This document shows, one piece after another, positions 5,638 through 11,077 of a stretch of 11,136 nt of DNA (position 1 is its first letter; every line of letters starts with the position of its first letter). Made by a program: the position numbers and the translations under genes. Under the pieces are notes generated by a model that saw only the letters and a list, made by a program, of their open reading frames with translations, ran no database searches and was not told the DNA's origin. The DNA comes from Candidatus Moranbacteria bacterium CG23_combo_of_CG06-09_8_20_14_all_35_22 (GTDB lineage Bacteria; Patescibacteriota; Minisyncoccia; Moranbacterales; UBA2206): NCBI GenBank assembly GCA_002772115.1, contig PCRW01000072.1, forward strand, positions 1-11,136, in the 5' to 3' direction.

Positions 5638-6948
5638 ATGAAAAATTTAATTAATAATAAAAAAATAGAATTATTAGCTCCAGCAGGCAGTCTTGAAAAA
5701 ATGAAATATGCTTTCGCCTATGGCGCGGATGCGGTGTATTTTGGCGTACCAGATTTTTCACTGCGAGTGCGGATCAATAAATTTAGTGAGCAGGATATTT
5801 TAGAAGCAGTCGAATATGCTCATAAACTTGGCAAAAAAATTTATATAACGCTTAATATTTATGCACATAATAGTCATTTGGAAAAAATCGAGAAACATTT
5901 AAGATTCTTGAAGAAGATAAAAATTGATGGAATTATTGCTAGCGATCCTGGGATAATAAATTTGGTAAAAAAATATTTGCCAAAGGTTGACATTCATCTT
6001 TCTACTCAAGCTAACGCAACTAATTTTGAAGCAGTGAAATTTTGGAAAAGTTTGGGAGTGAAGAGAATTATTTTGGCGCGGGAAGTGACGCTTTTCGAGA
6101 TTGAAGAAATTGCAAAAAAAGTGAAAGGGATTGAGTTGGAATATTTTGTTCACGGTGCAATGTGTATGAGCTATTCCGGTCGGTGTATTCTTTCCAAATG
6201 GATGAATAATAAAAGCGCCAATCTGGGGGATTGCACGCAACCGTGTCGTTGGGGATTCTCTACGAATTACGAATTAAGTACGAATGTACGAATAGGAAAA
6301 GAAGAAATTAAAAAAATGACAGTTGTTGATAGCAAAAAGAGATATGAAGTGAAATTAGAAGAGGATCAGCACGGGACATATTTTTTCAATAGTTATGATC
6401 TGAATCTGATTTCGCATTTGGAAGAATTGATAAAAGCTGGGATAAGTTCCATGAAAATTGAAGGGCGAGCGAAAAGTGTTTATTATGTCGCAGTGGTGAC
6501 GCGAGCGTATAAGAAAGTGCTTGATGCAATTGTAGAGACGCATTGCAATGCGTCTGTACGAAAAATAATTTTGGAGCAAAAAAAAGAATTGGATAATTTG
6601 GTGCATCGCGGATATTCCACGGGTTTTCTTTTGGGGCGGGAGCCAGCACATAATTTTTCCGGAAAACTTTTTGGCGGGGCAGTTGAATTTGTCGGGGAGA
6701 CGAGAGGAGCGGAAGGAAAATTAAATATTATGAAAATTCATAACGCAGTTTTGAAAAATGACAAAATTGAAGCAATTACGCCGGAGAAAAATATTTTAGT
6801 TAAAATCAAAAAAATATTCAACGACCAGAAAAAAGAAATCTCCGAAGCGCATGGCGGACACAAAAAATTATATTATTTTGAATTCGACAAAGTTTTGCCA
6901 GAAGGAAGCTTAATTAGACGAAAAATAGTTTTACGAAATACGAAATAA
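5638..6948 (+). CDS. trhP: Peptidase U32 family protein, TrhP/YegQ-like tRNA uridine(34) hydroxylase
   Basis: U32-family members of the YegQ/TrhP type hydroxylate U34 of tRNA (ho5U) using a prephenate-dependent route; older annotation calls them collagenase-like peptidases. Seen in 436 residues: N-terminal KIELLAPAGSLEKMKYAFAYGADAVYFG (barrel opening); the U32 signature EYFVHGAMCMSYSGRCILS (168-186) with Cys176 and Cys183, plus Cys199 and Cys203 in GDCTQPCRW; then GTYFFNSYDLNLI and GISSMKIEGRAKSVYYVA (268-285), typical of the family; and a C-terminal beta domain. Two stretches look inserted: residues 208-218 and nearby, encoded by a TACGAAT array, and residues 299-308 (VETHCNASVR), encoded by a palindrome. 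The stop codon lies in an ACGAAAT repeat. Its neighbour tgt also modifies base 34. Subfamily choice (TrhP rather than RlhA) is inferred from context and is moderately sure. There is no SD before the ATG. Confidence 0.82.
   Translation: MKNLINNKKIELLAPAGSLEKMKYAFAYGADAVYFGVPDFSLRVRINKFSEQDILEAVEYAHKLGKKIYITLNIYAHNSHLEKIEKHLRFLKKIKIDGIIASDPGIINLVKKYLPKVDIHLSTQANATNFEAVKFWKSLGVKRIILAREVTLFEIEEIAKKVKGIELEYFVHGAMCMSYSGRCILSKWMNNKSANLGDCTQPCRWGFSTNYELSTNVRIGKEEIKKMTVVDSKKRYEVKLEEDQHGTYFFNSYDLNLISHLEELIKAGISSMKIEGRAKSVYYVAVVTRAYKKVLDAIVETHCNASVRKIILEQKKELDNLVHRGYSTGFLLGREPAHNFSGKLFGGAVEFVGETRGAEGKLNIMKIHNAVLKNDKIEAITPEKNILVKIKKIFNDQKKEISEAHGGHKKLYYFEFDKVLPEGSLIRRKIVLRNTK
6261..6293 (+). repeat. ACGAAT-type array inside the U32 gene
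   Basis: TACGAATTACGAATTAAGTA continues as CGAATGTACGAAT: four ACGAAT units in 33 bp, in frame (residues 208-218, TNYELSTNVRI). It lies just after the conserved CRW segment, where family members usually have a shorter loop before the (E)ED..GTY segment. Similar ACGAAAT units occur at the 3' end of the same gene (6932-6961). Confidence 0.6.
6532..6559. repeat. 28-bp palindrome inside the U32 gene
   Basis: The core AGACGCATTGCAATGCGTCT (6536-6555) is a perfect 20-bp palindrome. GTA/TAC ends extend it to 28 bp with one mismatched pair (6535/6556). It encodes VETHCNASV (299-307) in the variable stretch between KKVLDAI and the helix before HRGYSTGF. From memory, GTAGAGACGCATTGC... palindromes are dispersed in several bacterial groups. 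Confidence 0.85.
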
Positions 6949-7035
6949 GCGAAATACGAAAAATTTAAAAAATATACTATGCGTGTTAATTTAGTTTCGT
7001 GTTTTAGTATTTAGTTTATTTAGTATTTAGTAAAA
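6929..7035. repeat. AT-rich imperfect palindrome spanning the U32 stop codon
   Basis: Left arm 6929-6949 (TTTTACGAAATACGAAATAA then G) and right arm 7015-7035 pair at 18 of 21 positions; inner arms 6950-6961 and 6995-7006 pair at 9 of 12. The arms consist of ACGAAAT or TTTAGTA units. The left arm encodes the last residues and stop codon of the U32 gene; the right arm ends 12 bases before the DUF1653 start. Confidence 0.7.
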
Positions 7036-7047
7036 AAAATCAAAATT

Positions 7048-7269
7048 ATGAAATTAGGAAAATATTTGCATTATAAAAATAAATTATATGAAGTGACTGG
7101 CACGGCCAAGCACAGTGAAACACTGGAAAAATTTGTAGTTTATCGCGCGCTCTATTCTTCCAAAAAATTTGGCAAAAATTCCTTGTGGATTCGACCAAAG
7201 AAAATGTTCTTGGAAAAAGTTGAAGTCGGTGGTAAAAAAATACCAAGATTTAAATTTATTAAAAAGTAG
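7048..7269 (+). CDS. DUF1653 domain protein
   Basis: A 73-residue protein that is essentially a single DUF1653 domain. Seen: GKYLHYKNKLYEVTGTAKHS (4-23), followed by ET...FVVYRALY (24-36), SLWIRPKKMFLEKV (45-58) and KKIPRFKFI (63-71); these G-x-Y-x-HYKxxxYxVxGxAxHSET, VVY, LWxRPxxMF and PRF blocks are the family signature. The biochemical function of the family is not established to my knowledge; the fold is probably a small beta barrel. The ATG at 7048 fits the family N-terminus and has no SD. The stop lies only 5 bases from the stop of the convergent flavoprotein gene, so the two transcripts likely run into each other. Confidence 0.9.
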   Translation: MKLGKYLHYKNKLYEVTGTAKHSETLEKFVVYRALYSSKKFGKNSLWIRPKKMFLEKVEVGGKKIPRFKFIKK

Positions 7270-7274
7270 AAGAG

Positions 7275-8321
7275 TTAGGATAAGATGCGAAGCAAGGTTC
7301 GACCGAATAATTTTATCCGGACAAGCAGGGTAATAGTATCAAAAACAATATTTCTGAAAAACCAAGTGCAGATAATGAGAAACGCCATTGTTTCATGAAC
7401 TCTTTTTTCTCGAATAGTGGCATAAGTTTTTCTCGGACGATGTTTTTTATCAAGAATTATTTTGGCGATGTCTTCTCCGGAAACAAGGGCTTGATAAATG
7501 CCTTCGCCAGTGTAGCCGTCTGCAATACCGGTGGCGTCTCCGGAGAGAAAAATATTTCCAAAACGGAAACCGCGATAATCGCAGTTGATGAGAAAGGCTT
7601 CACGGACGGAATTTTTAAGGTCAATGTTTTTTTCCTTAGCCCATTTTTCAAATTTCTGTTGGGCTTTTAGGGGCGAGAAAATTTTTTGCGGATATCCATA
7701 ACCGATTGAGACATAATCTTTGTGGGGAAAGATCCAAGCATACCAAGCTTTGAAAAATTCAGAGCGCATAAAAATTTCAAAATCATTGAAATTTCCGCGG
7801 GGAATTTTGTATTGGATTGCTATGCCGGCTAAACGAGTTTTTATTTTGAGATGTCGACGAACAATGGAATTTGATCCGTCGGCGCCGATAAGATAATTGA
7901 ATTTTATCTTTTCATTTTCTTTAGTGACAACAAAATCTTTTTCAATTCGGATGATATGCGTTTCTGTGCGGACATCAACAAAATTGCGATTTATTTTTCC
8001 CAATTGCCACTGACCCAATTTTTTTCGATCCACCGTGTAGAAAAAATTTTCAGCAAATTTTATAGTTGAGCGAAAATGGAGGGAATTGAAAATAATCTCA
8101 TTATATGTATGATCAATTATTTCTTGGGGCAAATTGAGATAGCGAACACTTTTTCGCGTGAGGCCCCCCGCACAAATTTTCGGACCAATCTCGGCGTTTT
8201 TTTCCAAAAGTAAAACTCTTCTTCCCGCGTCACCTAAAATCTTGGCAGCGTTTAGTCCGGCCGGTCCCGCACCAATGATGATTATGTCGTATGATTCCAT
8301 AAGATTATTTAAAAATATCAT
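7275..8321 (-). CDS. Geranylgeranyl reductase family FAD-dependent oxidoreductase
   Basis: A flavoprotein of the family that reduces isoprenoid double bonds (geranylgeranyl reductases) or related substrates. Seen in 348 residues: Rossmann FAD site DIIIIGAGPAGLNAAKIL (12-29) with Glu40 ending beta2; KICAGGL (48-54), the Cys-containing loop typical of the family; YLIGADGSNSIVRR (143-156); the second FAD motif GDATGIADGYTGEGIYQALV (261-280); and a hydrophobic C-terminal tail (about 312-337) that may associate with the membrane. No ferredoxin or isoprenoid gene is adjacent, so the substrate is unknown. Start: ATG at 8321 is preceded within 4 bases by a TATAAT box, so transcription probably begins at or near this codon. 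Either translation is leaderless or it begins at Met8 (8300), which places the FAD fold at the usual distance. No SD is seen at either. Convergent with the DUF1653 gene. Confidence 0.88.
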   Translation of the reverse strand: MIFLNNLMESYDIIIIGAGPAGLNAAKILGDAGRRVLLLEKNAEIGPKICAGGLTRKSVRYLNLPQEIIDHTYNEIIFNSLHFRSTIKFAENFFYTVDRKKLGQWQLGKINRNFVDVRTETHIIRIEKDFVVTKENEKIKFNYLIGADGSNSIVRRHLKIKTRLAGIAIQYKIPRGNFNDFEIFMRSEFFKAWYAWIFPHKDYVSIGYGYPQKIFSPLKAQQKFEKWAKEKNIDLKNSVREAFLINCDYRGFRFGNIFLSGDATGIADGYTGEGIYQALVSGEDIAKIILDKKHRPRKTYATIREKRVHETMAFLIICTWFFRNIVFDTITLLVRIKLFGRTLLRILS

Positions 8322-8325
8322 TTAT

Positions 8326-8331
8326 ATTATA
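8326..8331 (-). promoter_or_regulatory. -10 box of the flavoprotein gene
   Basis: On the minus strand a perfect TATAAT lies at 8331-8326, 4 bases before the first possible ATG (8321). The predicted transcription start (about 7 bases downstream) coincides with this codon. A -35 at the usual spacing is only a T-rich TTTTTA. This favours a leaderless message or the downstream Met8 start. Confidence 0.5.
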
Positions 8332-8403
8332 GCGGTAAATTTGGAAAATAAAAAGCCTTAAACTTAATTTTGGAACTCGATTTGTTTGATAGGAATGTGC
8401 TTG

Positions 8404-8596
8404 TATTAAATCAGGAACGGAATACTTGCCGAAAAGGGCGCTTGCTTCACGCTCAATTAAATTTAGGTGCCAACAGCGTTTGGGAAAAACCTATAATGAC
8501 GGACATACGGTGATCCAAAAGGAGTTGATTCCTAATTCAATGCCCTTGAATGGGCTGCCGGCTAAGGATCTCGATCTTTATGCCGGCATTTTTTTC
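8404..8596 (+). ncRNA. Candidate structured small RNA of unknown family
   Basis: There is no protein-coding frame of note on either strand, but base composition here is less AT-rich than in neighbouring spacers and the region ends in a strong plus-strand terminator, so a stable transcript is likely. A weak promoter, TTGTTT (8382-8387), 16 bases, TATTAA (8404-8409), would give an RNA of roughly 180 nt. Visible hairpins: CGG...CCG (8418-8431), AGGT-CCAA...TTGG-ACCT (8464-8492), AGGAG/TTCCT (8520-8533) and ATTCAA-TGCCC-TTGAAT (8535-8551). I do not find the signature sequences of tmRNA, RNase P RNA or SRP RNA. A 6S-like RNA is possible by size only. The 5' end is uncertain. Confidence 0.45.
8556..8595 (+). 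terminator. Strong intrinsic terminator of the candidate RNA
   Basis: TGCCGGCTAAGGATC (8556-8570) pairs with GATCTTTATGCCGGCA (8573-8588) with one bulged base and one G-U pair, followed directly by seven T residues (8589-8595). No coding gene on the plus strand precedes it within 1.2 kb, which is the main argument for a non-coding transcript here. Confidence 0.9.
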
Positions 8597-8655
8597 TTCA
8601 TTTAAGTCTAAAAAACAATATTTTTCAATTTTATCGATAAATTTTTTACTTAGTG

Positions 8656-8691
8656 ATGAACAAATATTTGCGGTCGCAAGAATTTGTTGAT
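8656..8691. repeat. TTGCGGTCGCAA-centred palindrome, copy 1
   Basis: The core TTGCGGTCGCAA (8668-8679) is flanked symmetrically by AACAAAT (8659-8665) and ATTTGTT (8682-8688). The same element recurs at 9448-9483, on the other side of the PaaX/Cas2-like gene, with the same core and the shared left flank ATGAACAA. The core also provides a potential -35 box (see the promoter entry). Confidence 0.85.
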
Positions 8692-8696
8692 ATAAT
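8668..8696 (+). promoter_or_regulatory. Candidate promoter of the PaaX/Cas2-like gene, built on the palindrome
   Basis: TTGCGG (8668-8673), exactly 17 bases, then a perfect TATAAT (8691-8696). The -35 half lies in the palindrome centre, so the palindrome could double as an operator. The expected start near 8703 leaves a leader of about 107 nt that is mostly AT-rich tandem repeat. Confidence 0.5.
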
Positions 8697-8713
8697 ATAT
8701 TTGTAAATTTATA

Positions 8714-8755
8714 TTGCTAATTGCTAATTGCTAATATTTAATATTTAATATTTAA
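8714..8755 (+). repeat. AT-rich heptamer tandem repeats
   Basis: TTGCTAA occurs three times head to tail (8714-8734), followed directly by TATTTAA three times (8735-8755). Degenerate TTTAAT/CTAAT text continues to about 8800. This is the leader of the following gene. Such slippage-prone arrays suggest variable length between strains. Confidence 0.85.
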
Positions 8756-8809
8756 TATCTAGCACCTAATAGTTAGTATTTAATCTAATCTAATTTAAGT
8801 AAAATAAAA

Positions 8810-9379
8810 ATGGATAGGGAAAATAAAAATCTAACAAAAAAAATTATCTTAGGAGTGCTTTTGGCTGGCGGGATAATTATCGCTTCTACTAACCCAAAAT
8901 TTGGTCAGAAAATTATTCCAGAAATAATAAAGTTGATAAAATATAAATATAAAAACAAAAAAGAAAAAAATAAAATTTCAAGTATATTTTATCGTTTGAA
9001 AAAGAATAATTTAATAGATGTTGAATTTAGAGGTAAGCAAATTTTCGTATCATTAACCGAAGAAGGTAAGAAAAAAGCCGGTAAATATCAAATAGACAAT
9101 TTAGAGATTAAGAAGGATAAAGAATGGGATAAAAAGTGGAGAGTTTTGATTTTTGATGTTAAGGAAAAAGATAAATCAAAAAGAGAAGCACTTCGCGGGA
9201 AAATTATTGAGCTGGGACTTTACCAATTGCAAAGAAGTGTTTGGGTTTGTCCCTATAATTTTTTGCGAGAAATAGAGATACTGCGGGGTTTTTTCGGATT
9301 TAATAAAGATGAAATGAAAGTTATAACGGCAAGTGAAATAGAAAATGATGAAAAAATAAAAATATTTTTTGGCTTGTAA
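8810..9379 (+). CDS. Membrane-anchored winged-helix/Cas2-like protein (PaaX type)
   Basis: A 189-residue protein. Seen: an N-terminal hydrophobic segment (about 11-26, KIILGVLLAGGIIIAS), a basic region, a winged-helix-like segment (about 54-95: SSIFYRLKKNNLIDVEF...IFVSLTEEGKKKA), then a C-terminal ferredoxin-like domain (107-189) with WDKKWRVLIFDVKEKDK, LRGKIIELGLYQLQRSVWVCPY and a closing strand. The LGxxxLQxSVW block and Asp116 at the end of beta1 are shared by the PaaX C-terminal domain and Cas2. No cas1, other cas gene or CRISPR array lies in the window, so a transcriptional-regulator-like or nuclease-like role outside CRISPR is more likely. Similar proteins are common in CPR genomes, often annotated as Cas2 or PaaX. 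The N-terminal membrane segment is unusual for either. Flanked by two copies of one palindrome; upstream promoter candidate; no SD. Confidence 0.75.
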   Translation: MDRENKNLTKKIILGVLLAGGIIIASTNPKFGQKIIPEIIKLIKYKYKNKKEKNKISSIFYRLKKNNLIDVEFRGKQIFVSLTEEGKKKAGKYQIDNLEIKKDKEWDKKWRVLIFDVKEKDKSKREALRGKIIELGLYQLQRSVWVCPYNFLREIEILRGFFGFNKDEMKVITASEIENDEKIKIFFGL

Positions 9380-9447
9380 TTATGAGTAATAGGATTTATT
9401 ATAGGATACAGTAGGGTAGCAATAAATAAAGAGCAGGATTTTTTATT

Positions 9448-9483
9448 ATGAACAAAAAATTGCGGTCGCAAGAAATTGTTCAT
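9448..9483. repeat. TTGCGGTCGCAA-centred palindrome, copy 2
   Basis: A 36-bp palindrome centred at 9465/9466: ATGAACAA (9448-9455), core TTGCGGTCGCAA (9460-9471), TTGTTCAT (9476-9483), with 4-base flanks that are partly unpaired. It lies between the PaaX/Cas2-like gene and glyS, 40 bases before the glyS ATG. In the glyS leader RNA it could form a hairpin. No clear -10 box is at the right distance here, unlike copy 1. Confidence 0.87.
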
Positions 9484-9522
9484 AGTTAGTTTTATAAAAA
9501 ATAATTTTGTAAAAATAATATT

Positions 9523-10953
9523 ATGTCACAAGAAAAAAATAATATACCCTCCTTCGCCAAGGCCTCGGCGAGTAAAATGGAAAAAATCGTGTCGCTTTGC
9601 AAGAGGCGGGGTTTCGTGTATCCAAGTTCGGAAATTTATGGGGGTATGGGGGCGATTTATGATTATGGACATTATGGGACACTGCTGAAAAATAATATTC
9701 GAGATAGCTGGTGGAAAGAGATGGTGCAAAAAAGAATGGATGTAGTGGGATTGGACAGTGCAATTTTTATGCATCCGAAAACTTGGATTGCTTCAGGGCA
9801 TGTGGGAGGATTCAATGATCCGCAAGTGGATTGCAAAAAATGCAAGTCGCGTTATCGGGCTGATCAGCTACTTTCTGAATTTGGCGTAAGTATTGATGAC
9901 AAAACTCCCATTGAGGAAATCAATAAAAATTTAGACAAACTTAGAAAAGAAAAAAAAATAAAATGCCCCAATTGCGGATCAACTGGCTTGACCGAAGCGA
10001 AAATTTTTTCCTTGATGGTGAAATCCAATATTGGTTCGCCAACTGATGAGCTTAGTGAAGAAAATGCAGTTTATCTGCGACCGGAAACTTGTGGAGGAAT
10101 TTATTTGGAATATAAAAATATACTGGATTCGCTTCATCCAAAATTGCCATTTGGAATTGCGCAAATTGGCAAGGCTTTTCGCAATGAAATTGTGGCGCGC
10201 CAATTTATTTTCCGCACGCGTGAATTTGAACAAATGGAGTTGCAATATTTTCTCCGACCTGAAATGATGAAAGAAAAATATGAATTTTGGAAAGAAGAGC
10301 GCTGGAAATGGTATTTGGAATATGGAATTTCCAAAGAAAATTTGCAGTGGTACAAACATGAAAAGTTGGCGCATTATGCCTTGGAAGCTTATGATATTGA
10401 ATTTAATTTCAAATCCTTAGGCGGATTTCGCGAAGTGGAGGGAATTCATGCGCGTGGGGACTGGGATTTGTCTCAACATAGCAAATTTTCCGGTGTGGAT
10501 CTAACTTATTTTGATCAGGAAAAAAATGAAAGATTCATTCCGCACATTATGGAAACTTCAGTTGGACTCAATCGTTTGTTTTTGATGTTTTTAGACAACG
10601 CTTACACCGAAGAAGAAGTGAATGGGGAAATGCGAACAGTTTTGAAAATAGACAAAAGACTTTCTCCGATAAAGGTTGCAATTCTGCCACTTTCTAAAAA
10701 AGAAGAATTAACTGGACCAGCTAAAGAAATTTGGGAAAAACTGAAAGATAATTTTATGGTTGAATATGACGAAACCCAATCAATCGGAAAAAGATATCGT
10801 CGGCAAGATGAAATCGGTACGCCCTATTGCGTGACAGTGGATTTTGAAACGCTAAATGATAAAGCCGTCACGGTGCGCGACCGCGACACGATGGTGCAAG
10901 AAAGGATTGCAATTGATAAATTGGAAAAATATTTTGGAGAAAAGTTGAAATAG
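9523..10953 (+). CDS. glyS: Glycine--tRNA ligase, alpha2 (single-chain) type
   Basis: Class II glycyl-tRNA synthetase of the homodimeric type, attaching glycine to tRNA-Gly in the cytoplasm. Seen in 476 residues: KIVSLCKRRGFVYPSSEIYGG (21-41), the usual N-terminal block; a Cys-x2-Cys pair (104, 107) and CPNC (148-151) that look like a zinc-binding insertion; the RPET segment (186-189); motif 2 FRNEIVARQFIFRTREFEQM (219-238); motif 3 ETSVGLNRLFLMFL (344-357); and a C-terminal anticodon-binding domain (about 383-470) with IGKRYRRQDEIGTPYCVTVD. The length is typical for the short bacterial form. Oddity: residues 9-17 (PSFAKASAS) derive from a GC-rich palindrome. The chain could instead start at Met19 (9577), which begins the conserved region; ATG 9523 keeps the longer frame open. 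No SD precedes either. Palindrome copy 2 precedes the gene and a terminator follows. Confidence 0.94.
   Translation: MSQEKNNIPSFAKASASKMEKIVSLCKRRGFVYPSSEIYGGMGAIYDYGHYGTLLKNNIRDSWWKEMVQKRMDVVGLDSAIFMHPKTWIASGHVGGFNDPQVDCKKCKSRYRADQLLSEFGVSIDDKTPIEEINKNLDKLRKEKKIKCPNCGSTGLTEAKIFSLMVKSNIGSPTDELSEENAVYLRPETCGGIYLEYKNILDSLHPKLPFGIAQIGKAFRNEIVARQFIFRTREFEQMELQYFLRPEMMKEKYEFWKEERWKWYLEYGISKENLQWYKHEKLAHYALEAYDIEFNFKSLGGFREVEGIHARGDWDLSQHSKFSGVDLTYFDQEKNERFIPHIMETSVGLNRLFLMFLDNAYTEEEVNGEMRTVLKIDKRLSPIKVAILPLSKKEELTGPAKEIWEKLKDNFMVEYDETQSIGKRYRRQDEIGTPYCVTVDFETLNDKAVTVRDRDTMVQERIAIDKLEKYFGEKLK
9554..9571. repeat. 18-bp GC-rich palindrome in the glyS N-terminal codons
   Basis: TCGCCAAGGCCTCGGCGA (9554-9571) is palindromic except for one A/C pair (9559/9566). 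It encodes FAKASAS between the first ATG and Met19. From memory, PSFAKASA-type peptides appear at unrelated positions in CPR proteins, which fits a dispersed repeat. It is GC-rich against AT-rich flanks. Confidence 0.75.
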
Positions 10954-10974
10954 TTTATAAAGTTTAAAGTTTAT

Positions 10975-11008
10975 AAAGAGCAGGCATTGAAAGCCTGTTT
11001 TTTATTTT
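10975..11008 (+). terminator. Intrinsic terminator of glyS
   Basis: CAGGC (10981-10985) pairs with GCCTG (10993-10997) around a 7-base loop. A/T and G/U pairs between the preceding AAAGAG and the tail can extend the stem. The tail is TTTTTTATTTT. It begins about 20 bases after the glyS stop codon. Confidence 0.88.
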
Positions 11009-11077
11009 AAATTTATTTTCAACTCCATTTTCTTGAAAAATATCAATAAACATGATAAGCTTGATTTGTAAGCATAG

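Noticed and set aside
7278..7318. GGATAA/TTATCC inverted repeat as a terminator between the convergent genes
   Set aside because: The arms are only 6 bp with no U-tract, and the whole segment lies inside the flavoprotein coding region.
8350..8600. Riboswitch in the leader of the minus-strand flavoprotein gene
   Set aside because: A TATAAT box between this region and the gene, and a terminator oriented on the plus strand, argue that it is not part of that gene's leader.
8810..9379. CRISPR-Cas locus indicated by a Cas2-like protein
   Set aside because: No repeat-spacer array and no cas1 or effector gene is visible. The N-terminal membrane and winged-helix parts fit a PaaX-like protein better.
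9448..9486. Short frame MNKKLRSQEIV (and the similar MNKYLRSQEFV frame at 8657-8707) as peptide genes
   Set aside because: Both are readings of the same TTGCGGTCGCAA palindrome; similarity is explained by the DNA repeat, and no SD precedes them.
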